From positions 70,275 to 134,274 of the forward strand of contig CAKZHZ010000051.1 of assembly GCA_936928855.1 (NCBI GenBank): a stretch of 64,000 nucleotides of DNA, in the 5' to 3' direction. Origin of the DNA: an uncultured Polycyclovorans sp. (GTDB lineage: Bacteria; Pseudomonadota; Gammaproteobacteria; Nevskiales; Nevskiaceae). The translations under genes were made by a program, and so were the position numbers. Positions 1-8,324 of this stretch are shown here, piece after piece. The stretch's first letter is position 1; every line of letters begins with the position of its first letter. The notes below the pieces were generated by a model, which saw nothing but the letters and a program-made list of their open reading frames with translations, was not told the origin of the DNA and ran no database searches.

Positions 1-1193
1 CCCTTGTCATCACGCTTGACGACCTGCCAGTGATCCTTGGCCATGTAGTAACGGCAGGCGTAGAGGGGTTGCCCATCGAGCACGCCGACGCGCCAGTCGT
101 ATTCGGTAGGCTCGAATCGCTGGGCAATGATGAGATCGGAGCGCTCAAGCAGCTCCCGTGTCTGCCGCTTCAACTCGGCCTCGGACTCCACTTTGATGAC
201 ACCTTTGGAGAACTGCGAGTCCGGCTGCTTGAGCACACAGGGAAACCCCAGCTCGCGCGCCACATGGCTCACATTGCCGCGATGGATCATCATTGTCGGC
301 GGCTGCGGGATTCGATGACGGTCCATGAGCTGCGCGAGGAACACCTTGTTGGCGGCTCGCAGAATCGACACGGGGTCATCCACCACCACCAGACCTTCGC
401 GCGCTGCACGGCGCGAAAAACGGTAGGTGTGATGATTGACGGCGGTAGTTTCGCGAATGAAGAGGGCATCGAATTCAGCCACATGCCCGTAGTCGCCCTT
501 GTCGAGAAACTCGACGTCGAACCCCAGGTCCTCCGCCGCGCGCTCGAACAAACGCAGTGCGCGCGAATTGGACGGCGGCTCCTGCTCCTCATCGTTCACC
601 AGAATCGCCAGGTCATACCGAGCGGACTCTCGTTTGATACGGGGCGGACGCTTGCGCAGGAAGTAGTCGTGCGCGGCCTCGTAGAGGAACTCGTGATGCG
701 TATCCGGTACCGCGCCCAACGGCACGGCATTGATGCCGTCAACCCGCCAGGACTCGCCCCGAAAAACGAAGTCCACCTTGAGCAGCGGCGCTGGAAAAAG
801 GTTGAACAGTGCGCGGGCGAGCCGTTCATGGCGCTTGGCCATGCTGCGGCTGAAATACACATTGAGGGTGTACCGCTCAGACCCGATGCGCGACAGCGAC
901 TGCGCAATCAGTTCATCCACCTCGTCATTGATGATGCGAGGTCCGTCTGCGAGCTTGAGGTCCTGGATCGTGGTGACCTCCGGCAGCGCGGTGTGTCCGC
1001 GCGCACTCGCCAGCAGGGAGACGTAGTACCCCGTACTTTGATAGGAGAATGACCGGCAGAGGTTGTAGACCCGGGTCCGGCGCGCGCGAACGTAGCGCTC
1101 ATCGGTCAGATACTCCCAGGCCGTCGCCACCGGCACATCCGATACCTCCAGTGGCCAGTCACCCCGCTGGTCGACCACCACCAGACCGTTCAT
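1..1193 (-). CDS. RimK-like ATP-grasp family protein (3' end outside window)
   Basis: The minus strand is open from an ATG at 1193 to the window edge, giving 397 codons without a stop; the C-terminus is missing. The first about 200 residues (start MNGLVVVDQRGDWPLEV, later DGPRIINDEVDEL) resemble the N-terminal domain found on RimK-type ligases. The rest is ATP-grasp-like, with VLKQPDSQFSKGV as a probable nucleotide-binding lysine loop and AQRFEPTEYDWRVGV after it. Enzymes of this fold join an amino acid such as glutamate to a carboxylate using ATP; the substrate here cannot be told. It is divergent from the glycosyltransferase gene. A long plus-strand ORF over the same bases is a codon-bias shadow. 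Confidence 0.85.
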   Translation of the reverse strand, partial: MNGLVVVDQRGDWPLEVSDVPVATAWEYLTDERYVRARRTRVYNLCRSFSYQSTGYYVSLLASARGHTALPEVTTIQDLKLADGPRIINDEVDELIAQSLSRIGSERYTLNVYFSRSMAKRHERLARALFNLFPAPLLKVDFVFRGESWRVDGINAVPLGAVPDTHHEFLYEAAHDYFLRKRPPRIKRESARYDLAILVNDEEQEPPSNSRALRLFERAAEDLGFDVEFLDKGDYGHVAEFDALFIRETTAVNHHTYRFSRRAAREGLVVVDDPVSILRAANKVFLAQLMDRHRIPQPPTMMIHRGNVSHVARELGFPCVLKQPDSQFSKGVIKVESEAELKRQTRELLERSDLIIAQRFEPTEYDWRVGVLDGQPLYACRYYMAKDHWQVVKRDDK

Positions 1194-1369
1194 GTCAGGC
1201 GCCCCGCAGGAGCGTCGTCGGCGTCATCGGGCATGGCGAATGGGGACTCCCAGAACAGGATTGTTCGAATGGCGCGGATGCTAGGGGAGCCCCCGGGACT
1301 TGTCACCTATGGCCCTTCGGGGGCGGCGGCGGCTTGCACCAGACGGCAACCGCAGCCAATCATGCCGCC

Positions 1370-2263
1370 ATGGCGAAGCCCCAGGTCGATGTGATCATTC
1401 CCACCCTCAACGAGGCTCGCCGACTACCGGGGCTGCTTGCGGATCTGCGCCAACAGGCCGGCGTGCACCTGTCCCTGATCGTGGTCGATGGTGGCTCACG
1501 TGATGCGACCGCCGAGATCGCCCGGGCGGCAGATGCGGCGGTCCTGCGCAGCCCCCCGGGGCGCGGACAGCAGATGAACCTGGGACACGCTCGCGCCACG
1601 GCACCCTGGCGCCTGTTTCTACACGCCGACTCACGGCTGCCGGAAATGCATCAGCTCCAGCAGGCAATCGCCCTGATGGCGCACCATCACCCGGCTCACA
1701 GCGCCGGTCACTGGCCGCTGCGTTTTACCGATGCGCCCGAGGGACACGCGCGTCTGTTCCAGTTCCTTGAGGCCAAGAGCCGGAGTGGGCGCCCAGGCAC
1801 CATCCATGGCGACCAGGGCCTGTTGATCCACCGCAGATTCCTCGATGCACTGGGCGGCTTCGACGCACGGCTACCCTTCTTCGAGGACGTGCGCCTGTCC
1901 CAGGCAGTGTTTGCGCGCGGGCGGTGGCTTCTGCTGCCAGGCGTGATCGAGACTTCAGCTCGCCGCTTCGTCAGTGAAGGCGTATGGCCGCGCTATGGGA
2001 TGATGGGCCTGATGATGCTGATGGACGCCGCCGGGGACGCCCACTACCTCCGCGAAGCCCCTTCGCTATATCGCCCGCAAGCAGACGCCGAGGCGCTCTC
2101 GACCTGGCCCCTGGCAGCGCTGGCGGCCCGCCGTCTGGCTGCGCGCCCCGACCGCTGGCCGACGGTGGCCCGCTTCCTGCTGGCCAATCGATGGCAACTT
2201 CCGCTGGCGCTGCGCTGCGCAATGTCACGGGAGCGCCACCCACACTCCGCACGGGCCTGCTAA
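1370..2263 (+). CDS. Family 2 glycosyltransferase (TIGR04283-like)
   Basis: This 297-residue protein begins MAKPQVDVIIPTLNEARRLP, the nucleotide-sugar binding start of GT-A family 2 enzymes. VDGGSRDAT (about residues 45-53) and the metal-binding HADS (about 86-89) follow. GFDARLPFFEDVRLS matches the acceptor-side ED motif of the TIGR04283 group, often called arsenosugar-type glycosyltransferases although most have unknown products. The open frame extends upstream to 1049, but homology starts at the ATG at 1370, so I use that start. The protein is about 60 residues longer than a minimal family member, the excess being a basic C-terminal tail. It is followed 34 bases later by the desaturase gene on the same strand. 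Confidence 0.82.
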   Translation: MAKPQVDVIIPTLNEARRLPGLLADLRQQAGVHLSLIVVDGGSRDATAEIARAADAAVLRSPPGRGQQMNLGHARATAPWRLFLHADSRLPEMHQLQQAIALMAHHHPAHSAGHWPLRFTDAPEGHARLFQFLEAKSRSGRPGTIHGDQGLLIHRRFLDALGGFDARLPFFEDVRLSQAVFARGRWLLLPGVIETSARRFVSEGVWPRYGMMGLMMLMDAAGDAHYLREAPSLYRPQADAEALSTWPLAALAARRLAARPDRWPTVARFLLANRWQLPLALRCAMSRERHPHSARAC

Positions 2264-2297
2264 ACTCAAACCGTTTTGTCAACACTTGTGCACTGAA

Positions 2298-3446
2298 ATG
2301 TCCTCCGCCTCCTTTGAACGCGCGCCCTGGAACTGGCCCGCCATCTTCATGTTTCTGGTCACCACGGTGCCGGTTCTGACGATCTTTCCGTGGTACGCGC
2401 TGACAATCGGATTCGACGCATTCGAGATCATCTGGTGCGTTGTCCTCCTGTTTGCCACCGGTCTGTCCATTACGGCCGGCTATCACCGTCTGTGGGCCCA
2501 CCGCGCGTATGAGGCTCACCCGATCCTGAAAGTGTTCTTCATGTTGTTCGGGGCGATGAGCCTGCAGAACAGCATTCTGATCTGGGCCTCGATGCATCGC
2601 ATTCATCACAAGCATGTAGACGATGAGGATCACGATCCCTACTCCGCCCGGCGCGGACTGTGGTTCTCGCATATCGGATGGATGCTGAAGAACTACCCCA
2701 GCAGTGCGCTCGACTACAGCAACGCCCGGGATCTCAAGGAAGATCCCATCGTGATGTTCCAGCACCGCCACTATCTGGCGCTTGCCTTGGCGATGAACTT
2801 CGGCCTGCCCATCCTGCTGGGTCTCTGGCACGGCGACCTCTGGGGCAGCGTGTTGATGGCAGGCCTGCTGCGACTGGTGATCAGCCACCACGTCACCTTC
2901 TTCATCAACTCCCTTGCGCACTACTGGGGCCGCCGGCCCTACACCACTGCCAACACCGCACGCGACAACGACCTGCTGGCGCTGGTGACCTATGGTGAGG
3001 GCTACCACAACTATCACCACCTCTTTCAGTGGGACTACCGCAACGGCATCCGCTGGTGGCAATACGACCCCACCAAATGGCTGATCGCCAGCTGTAGCTG
3101 GGTGGGACTGACCCGCAATCTCAAGCGCGTACCGGAGTTCGTGGTGCGCCGCGCCATGTTGCAGCGCCAGTTCGATGCGGCACGCGAACGCCTTGCCAAA
3201 CTGGATGAGGCGCCGGACAACCCCAAACTGGCCAACCTGCAGCTCCTGCTCGAACACGAGTGGCAGCACTACTCACAAACGCTCGCAGAGTGGAAGCAGC
3301 TGCAGACCGAGCGTTTCGAGGCGGCCAAGCAGCAGCTGGCCGACCAGTGGGAAAGCAGTGAAGTGCGGCGGCGCCTGCAAGGGCTGGAGGCCTCACTCAA
3401 GCAGCAATACCAGCGCGTGCGCCTGCTGCACCTTCAGGCCACCTGA
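2298..3446 (+). CDS. Membrane acyl-CoA/acyl-lipid desaturase
   Basis: This integral-membrane di-iron desaturase (382 residues) probably inserts a double bond in saturated acyl chains at the inner membrane. The three histidine boxes are visible: HRLWAH at 63-68, HRIHH at 100-104 and HNYHH at 237-241. Hydrophobic spans lie at about 14-60, 78-98 and 158-205. After residue 290 there is a charged, probably coiled-coil tail of about 90 residues, similar in total length to Pseudomonas DesB-type enzymes. An in-frame ATG lies four codons upstream at 2286; I prefer 2298 because the homologous start MSSASFERAPW begins there. The electron donor is not encoded nearby. Confidence 0.88.
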   Translation: MSSASFERAPWNWPAIFMFLVTTVPVLTIFPWYALTIGFDAFEIIWCVVLLFATGLSITAGYHRLWAHRAYEAHPILKVFFMLFGAMSLQNSILIWASMHRIHHKHVDDEDHDPYSARRGLWFSHIGWMLKNYPSSALDYSNARDLKEDPIVMFQHRHYLALALAMNFGLPILLGLWHGDLWGSVLMAGLLRLVISHHVTFFINSLAHYWGRRPYTTANTARDNDLLALVTYGEGYHNYHHLFQWDYRNGIRWWQYDPTKWLIASCSWVGLTRNLKRVPEFVVRRAMLQRQFDAARERLAKLDEAPDNPKLANLQLLLEHEWQHYSQTLAEWKQLQTERFEAAKQQLADQWESSEVRRRLQGLEASLKQQYQRVRLLHLQAT

Positions 3447-3468
3447 CCCGCAACCGCTCGCCCCTCGG

Positions 3469-4035
3469 TCAGTAGCGGCTGGGGGCGGGCGTGATCGGGA
3501 CCCCTGGCGCCAGCGCGTAGACATAGTCGCGATACTGGCGAAGCTCGCGCAGATAGCGGTCCTGAGCACGCAGTTGCTCACGGATTGTCTGGCGCTCATC
3601 GTCCGACAGCTGTTTCTCCCGCAGCCGGCTGTGCAAGCGGTCTTGATCCGCATTGATGCGCTCGATTTCGCTGTCGGCCTGATAGCGCGCCGCCCCCAGT
3701 CGATAGGCCGGCAGGAACTGCGCCTCACGGTCCAACGGGCAGACCTCGGCGTAACGACGCCCGCTGATGCCTTCTTCATAGCCACGATCAGCGGTGCAGT
3801 AACTCAGCAGCCCGATCTGATGCCCGGCCGACCACGCTTGGACGTTGGCCACCACGCCGTGCTCGGCGCAGTCGGTGCGATAGTCGTGAATCCGACTGGC
3901 CACGACACCATTGTGGCCATCGCGCAGCCCGCGAGCGTGCCAGTCGACGGTATGGCATTCCGCTTCCGACAGCGAGGCGCAGCCCGGCAGGGCCGCCACG
4001 ATCAGTAGCACAGCACCGCGAAACCTAGGCTGCAT
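3469..4035 (-). CDS. DUF2799 lipoprotein
   Basis: A predicted lipoprotein of 188 residues whose N-terminus MQPRFRGAVLLIVAALPGC ends in a lipobox with Cys19. The body, with HTVDWHARGLRDG and a second repeat-like segment SYCTADRGYEEG, matches the uncharacterised DUF2799 family of gammaproteobacteria. A charged helical stretch (about residues 115-165) is probably coiled coil. The frame is also open from a TTG at 4050; the ATG at 4035 places the signal peptide correctly. It overlaps the end of rppH by 11 bases, so the two are probably co-transcribed. Function is unknown. Confidence 0.8.
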   Translation of the reverse strand: MQPRFRGAVLLIVAALPGCASLSEAECHTVDWHARGLRDGHNGVVASRIHDYRTDCAEHGVVANVQAWSAGHQIGLLSYCTADRGYEEGISGRRYAEVCPLDREAQFLPAYRLGAARYQADSEIERINADQDRLHSRLREKQLSDDERQTIREQLRAQDRYLRELRQYRDYVYALAPGVPITPAPSRY

Positions 4036-4540
4036 GAGAGACCGGATCAAAAGGGTTCACCAACGGCGCCAACTCCTGCAGTGCCTTCCGATAGACCTCG
4101 CGCTTGAAGGCCACGACTTCTTCCACCGGCTGCCAGTAGTTGACCCAGCGCCAGCCATCAAACTCGGGGTGACCCACTGCATCAAAACGGATCAGGCTCT
4201 CGGGCCCCAGCAAGCGCAGGGCAAACCAACGTTGCTTCTGGCCGATGCAGGTCCGCCCCCGACGTCGCCGAATGTAGCGCTTGGGCAGCCGGTAGCGCAG
4301 CCACTCTCGGGTACACCCCATCACCGACACATGTTCGGGCAAAAGCCCCAGCTCCTCATGAAGCTCTCGGTACATCGCCTGCTCGGGGCTTTCGCCCCCG
4401 TCGATTCCGCCCTGAGGGAACTGCCAGGCGTCCTGACCAATGCGCTTTGCCCACAGCACGCCGCCCGCCTCACCCGTCAGGATGATGCCCACGTTCGGTC
4501 TGAAGCCGTCCCGGTCAATCACAACCCGCAAATCCGTCAC
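4025..4540 (-). CDS. rppH: RNA pyrophosphohydrolase RppH
   Basis: RppH removes pyrophosphate from 5'-triphosphorylated mRNA, which triggers RNase E-dependent decay. The 171-residue protein has the full Nudix signature from Gly44 to Leu66 (GGIDGGE, then RELHEELGL), with the catalytic glutamates at 59, 62 and 63. The opening MTDLRVVIDRDGFRPNVGII and the later GQKQRWFALRL are typical of gammaproteobacterial RppH rather than other Nudix enzymes. Its length is normal for the family. It lies divergent from the HAD hydrolase gene across about 50 bases and overlaps the DUF2799 gene downstream. Confidence 0.93.
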   Translation of the reverse strand: MTDLRVVIDRDGFRPNVGIILTGEAGGVLWAKRIGQDAWQFPQGGIDGGESPEQAMYRELHEELGLLPEHVSVMGCTREWLRYRLPKRYIRRRRGRTCIGQKQRWFALRLLGPESLIRFDAVGHPEFDGWRWVNYWQPVEEVVAFKREVYRKALQELAPLVNPFDPVSHAA

Positions 4541-4591
4541 AATTCAGCTTGATTCTTCCACAGCGCCGCTCCGGCGGCTACCAGACGCCCC

Positions 4592-5266
4592 ATGCAACTT
4601 GCCATCTTCGATCTCGATCACACCCTGCTGGCCGGTGACTCCGACCTGCTGTGGGGCCAGTACCTCTGCCGAATGGGCGTCGTCGACCCGGAGTATTACG
4701 CGCGCGAGAACCTGCGGTTCTATCAGGAGTATCAGGCAGGAACGCTCGATATCCACGCCTTTGCAGCGTTCAGCATGAAGCCGCTGACCGAGCACCCGCG
4801 CACGCAACTGGAGGCTTGGCGCCGCGCCTTCGTCGACGAGGTGATCGAGCCCATCATCTGCCCGGGAAGCGAGCCCCTGATCGCCCGGCACCGGGCGGAA
4901 GGCGCAACGACCCTGATCATGACCGCGACCAATCGCTTCATCACCGAACCCATCGCCGAACGACTGGGCGTGGATCACCTGATTGCAACCGACCCCGAGG
5001 AGCATCAAGGGCGTTTCACCGGCCGCATCGCCGGCACCCCCAACTTCCAGGCCGGCAAAGTGACCCGCCTTCAGCAATGGCGTTCGTCCCGGGGGATTGA
5101 TCAGGCCCACGTCACCTTCTACAGCGACTCGCGGAACGATCTACCGCTGCTTGAAGCAGCCGACAACGCCGTCGCGGTTGATCCTGACACGGTGCTGGAA
5201 GCGACTGCCAGATCACGCGGCTGGCCCGTGATTTCCCTGCGCGGCACGACTGCAACCCCCACCTGA
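4592..5266 (+). CDS. HAD-IB family hydrolase (SerB-like)
   Basis: A 224-residue haloacid-dehalogenase-type phosphatase. Motif I is FDLDHTLLAGD with Asp7 and Asp9, motif II is the Thr in LIMTATN (about residue 110), and motif IV is FYSDSRNDLPLLE (about 179-191). The C1-type cap and sequence match the HAD-IB group, which contains phosphoserine phosphatase and many enzymes of unknown substrate. In many gammaproteobacteria a gene of this type sits next to rppH, as here. The substrate cannot be named from the sequence. Confidence 0.87.
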   Translation: MQLAIFDLDHTLLAGDSDLLWGQYLCRMGVVDPEYYARENLRFYQEYQAGTLDIHAFAAFSMKPLTEHPRTQLEAWRRAFVDEVIEPIICPGSEPLIARHRAEGATTLIMTATNRFITEPIAERLGVDHLIATDPEEHQGRFTGRIAGTPNFQAGKVTRLQQWRSSRGIDQAHVTFYSDSRNDLPLLEAADNAVAVDPDTVLEATARSRGWPVISLRGTTATPT

Positions 5267-5336
5267 AGCCGCTTGGCGCGCAGGCAACGTCCCCGCAAGC
5301 TTCCGTCAGGCTGCCCCGGCACAGCGCGCGGCCACG

Positions 5337-6116
5337 CTACAGTCCGCGCGCGATGCCGGAGAAGGCGGCATGCAGGCGCCCGTTGGTGGCCAGAACCGTG
5401 GTGGTATCGAGTCCGATATCGCTGCCATCCAGCTCAGTGAAGCAGCCCCCCGCCTCCCGCACGATCACGCTGAGTGCCGCGATATCCAGAATGTTGACGT
5501 TGGTTTCCACCACCGCGTCAATCCGCCCCGAGGCCAGCAAGTGGTAGTGGAGGAAGTCAGCGTATCCTCGAATGCGGTGCAGTTGCGGAATGATGCGCCC
5601 CAGCTCGGCCCAGCCCGGAGATTGCGCCAGCCGCGCCAGATTCCCCAGCGACAAGGTCGTACCTGCGAGCGCATCAATGTCGCTGACGGCGATCCGCTCC
5701 CCGTCCAGCCATGCGCCTTGTCCCTTGACCGCCCAGGCCAACTCCCCCTCACCACCGTTCCAGCAGGGCGCGCACGACACACCGACGACCAGTTCGCCGC
5801 GATGCATCAATGCGATCTGAACCGAGAACATCGGGTATCCCCGCACGAAAGCCTTGGTGCCATCGATGGGGTCGATCAGCCACAGATATTCGGCGTCAGT
5901 GTTGCCCCGCCCCAGCTCTTCACCAAAAAAGGCGTGATCAGGGAACCGGGCGCCGATCACCTCGCGGATGACCTGCTCGGCCGCGATGTCGACCTCGGTC
6001 ACCGGTGTCGCGTCGGCCTTGGTTTCAACCTTGAAATTGCCGCGATAGGCCTTGCGGATACGTTCTGCGGCAGCGGCAGCGGCAGCACGGGCGAGTTCGA
6101 GGTGTTCGGAGTACAT
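5337..6116 (-). CDS. hisN: Inositol-monophosphatase-family phosphatase, probably histidinol-phosphatase
   Basis: This 259-residue Mg-dependent phosphatase has the family motifs FFGEELG (about residue 67) and WLIDPIDGTKAF (about 82-93), which carry the metal ligands, and the C-terminal NILDIAALSVIVREAGG. The overall sequence resembles the HisN branch, which removes phosphate from histidinol phosphate. An inositol- or CysQ-type substrate is not excluded. The frame is open seven codons further upstream; the ATG at 6116 was chosen because homology begins at MYSEHLELA. It is divergent from the B12 riboswitch and btuB. No other histidine-biosynthesis gene lies in the window. Confidence 0.78.
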   Translation of the reverse strand: MYSEHLELARAAAAAAAERIRKAYRGNFKVETKADATPVTEVDIAAEQVIREVIGARFPDHAFFGEELGRGNTDAEYLWLIDPIDGTKAFVRGYPMFSVQIALMHRGELVVGVSCAPCWNGGEGELAWAVKGQGAWLDGERIAVSDIDALAGTTLSLGNLARLAQSPGWAELGRIIPQLHRIRGYADFLHYHLLASGRIDAVVETNVNILDIAALSVIVREAGGCFTELDGSDIGLDTTTVLATNGRLHAAFSGIARGL

Positions 6117-6198
6117 AGGCGATAAAAGTTGAATCAACAGAACGGGTTCGAGGCCGTGCGCGACACGTCGGCACGGGGTCGCGTATTCTAGACCGACT

Positions 6199-6362
6199 CA
6201 GGTGCCAACCCGGCGATGGCCGACGTTGGTGAAACGGGAAGTTCGTGAAACTCGAACACTGCCCCCGCAACGGTAACTGGTTCGGGGCTGCAAATCGCCA
6301 CTCACCCACAGGGCCGAGGAAGGCTGCAGCCCAGCACGCCAGGAGTCCGGAGACCGGCCTGA
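6199..6362 (+). promoter_or_regulatory. Cobalamin (B12) riboswitch
   Basis: The leader of btuB contains the conserved blocks of the cobalamin aptamer in order: GGTGCCAACCCGG at the P2/P3 side, GCCCCCGCAACGGTAACT at 6261-6278, and the B12 box AGTCCGGAGACCGGCC at 6344-6359. The aptamer ends about 40 bases before the btuB start, and the short spacer includes the ribosome-binding site (GGAGGG at 6382-6387). That arrangement suggests control of translation initiation rather than a terminator. Coenzyme B12 would switch off btuB and the following lipoprotein gene. Confidence 0.92.
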
Positions 6363-6399
6363 GTTCGGGTCCCGTGGTCGCGGAGGGCGAACTCGACGG

Positions 6400-8310
6400 A
6401 TGGCACAGCCATACGGTCACGGGTTTCGTCCACCGCCTGGGTTCCTGCCGTTGCCCATTCCCTCACGCCTGCCTCTCGGCCTTGCCGGCCTGCTGTTGAC
6501 CGCCGTCATTCCGGCACATTCGACAACGCTCGACACCCTACACGTTCAGGGGCGGGACATGTCGCTGGACCACTCCGGCGTTGCGATCCGGGTCCAGGTG
6601 GACCCACTGACGGCCACCGACCTCCCGTCCCTTCTGGCCGGGCTCCCGGGGGTGCAGGTCCGCAGCGGCGGCGGACTTGGCGCCTACAGCGAAGCGAGCC
6701 TGCGCGGCAGCAACGGCCGACAAGTCAGGATTCTGTGGGACGGCATCCCCTTGACCACCGGCGGTGGCGAAGCCACCTCGCTGTCGAGCATCAGCCCCCT
6801 CCTGCTAGAGCAGGTGGAAGTCCACAAGGGGCGTGTGCCGGTTGAGTTCGATGCCGGTCTTGCCGGCAGCATCTCGCTACGCAGCCCTGACCAACTGTCG
6901 GCACCTGTGATCGGCAGTGTCCTGTGGGGCGCATTCGGCCAACGACAGGCTCACCTGGCGGCGCAGCTCGGCCCCAGCCTGCAGTTCACCGCCGGACTTC
7001 AATCTGCCGACAACGACTTCCCTATCCGCAACCCGTTCAAGGCCTTCGACCCCACCGATCCCGATCGACAGCGCCCCGAGCCCCGCCACAATGCCGCCAC
7101 GGAACAGTTCTACACAGGCCTTCGCCTGCAAGGCCCGGTCGAAGTCAACGTGCGGTTGCTGGATGACCTTCAGCAGTTGCCAACCCGCAACAATGCCGAG
7201 GATGCCGATGCACAGCTGAAGACGCGGGCTTACCTGATCTCCGCGCAAACCCCACGCGAATCAGCGTGGCAATACCGGGCCAGCTATCACTGGCAGGATG
7301 AGCAGTTCCGCGACACGCGTAGCCAGATCGGGCTGGGCCAACAGGACAGCCAGAGCGAAACCGGCTCTGCGCAGTTGCAGGCGCTGCGCCACGGCCAACG
7401 TTCCACCCTGGCATTGCGGGCGGGACACACCCGCTACAGCGCGTCGGATCAATTCGGCAGCGTTCAGACCACTGATGCATCGCGACACCTTCTGGAGGCG
7501 GCCGGCGATATCACATCCCGGTGGCGATCCCTCCACCTCAACGGCAGTCTGCGGGCCGTTTGGAGCCGCGACGAGACGCCGGACGCGCGCGATACCCATC
7601 TGCAGGTCGCCCCCGCTCTGGGCCTTTCAACACGCTTGGGCCGTTGCATAGGGCGCGGCAACCTTGGATGGCGTGAACGGCTGCCCACGTTCTTCGAGCG
7701 ATATGGCGATCGCGGGCTGTACAAGGGCAACCCTCAGCTCATGCCCGAGCAGTCCCTGTACAGCGATATCGGCCTGCGGTGCCTCCCCGCGACCCTCGCC
7801 GATCGACTGGAGATCACGCTGTTTGGTCAGGACCTTCGTGACGCCATCAGCCCGGTCTTCGATGCGCAGGGCATCGGGCGGTCCATCAACACCGAACGCG
7901 CCACTGTGCTGGGTATTGAACTGAGTGCCGAGGGCCGCCTTGCCAACACGCGGTGGGCAATGGGCCTGACGTGGCAGGACACCGAGGATCGGGGCCAGGT
8001 GCGCTCCGCCCGAGGCAACCAGCTGCCGGGACGCTACACCTGGCAGGCCACCAGCCGGCTGTCCCGTCAATGGGGCTCCATCACCGGCTTCTACGCCTTC
8101 CAGTTCGAATCCGGCCAGTACTACGACAGCGCCAACCTGTTGCCCGCAGCGCCGTTGCGGCGCCACGACATCGGCGTACGCAGCGCCATCCGCTCCGTCG
8201 GCTGGTCGCTGCAATGGCAGAACCTCAGGGACGAGACCGCCCATCAGTTCAACGGCTTCCCCACTCCGGGCCGCCGGCTGTTGCTCTCGCTTCGCTTTCC
8301 CGTCACCTGA
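6400..8310 (+). CDS. btuB: TonB-dependent vitamin B12 receptor BtuB
   Basis: Outer-membrane cobalamin transporter of 636 residues, made by a 22-strand barrel and an N-terminal plug. A signal peptide is seen at about residues 20-45 (LPLGLAGLLLTAVIPAHS), a TonB-box-like DTLHV just after it, and the plug from DLPSLLAGLPGV through QVRILWDGIPLT and VEVHKGRVPVEFDAG. The barrel ends in a phenylalanine-containing LLLSLRFPVT. The upstream B12 riboswitch identifies the substrate. The N-terminus before the signal peptide is about 20 residues longer than usual, so a start inside it (a TTG near residue 18) is possible. The next gene begins 14 bases downstream. Confidence 0.9.
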   Translation: MAQPYGHGFRPPPGFLPLPIPSRLPLGLAGLLLTAVIPAHSTTLDTLHVQGRDMSLDHSGVAIRVQVDPLTATDLPSLLAGLPGVQVRSGGGLGAYSEASLRGSNGRQVRILWDGIPLTTGGGEATSLSSISPLLLEQVEVHKGRVPVEFDAGLAGSISLRSPDQLSAPVIGSVLWGAFGQRQAHLAAQLGPSLQFTAGLQSADNDFPIRNPFKAFDPTDPDRQRPEPRHNAATEQFYTGLRLQGPVEVNVRLLDDLQQLPTRNNAEDADAQLKTRAYLISAQTPRESAWQYRASYHWQDEQFRDTRSQIGLGQQDSQSETGSAQLQALRHGQRSTLALRAGHTRYSASDQFGSVQTTDASRHLLEAAGDITSRWRSLHLNGSLRAVWSRDETPDARDTHLQVAPALGLSTRLGRCIGRGNLGWRERLPTFFERYGDRGLYKGNPQLMPEQSLYSDIGLRCLPATLADRLEITLFGQDLRDAISPVFDAQGIGRSINTERATVLGIELSAEGRLANTRWAMGLTWQDTEDRGQVRSARGNQLPGRYTWQATSRLSRQWGSITGFYAFQFESGQYYDSANLLPAAPLRRHDIGVRSAIRSVGWSLQWQNLRDETAHQFNGFPTPGRRLLLSLRFPVT

Positions 8311-8324
8311 CTCTGGAGTTTCCA

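Noticed and set aside
30..1052. Plus-strand ORF at the left edge
   Set aside because: The minus strand carries a continuous RimK-like ATP-grasp reading over the same bases.
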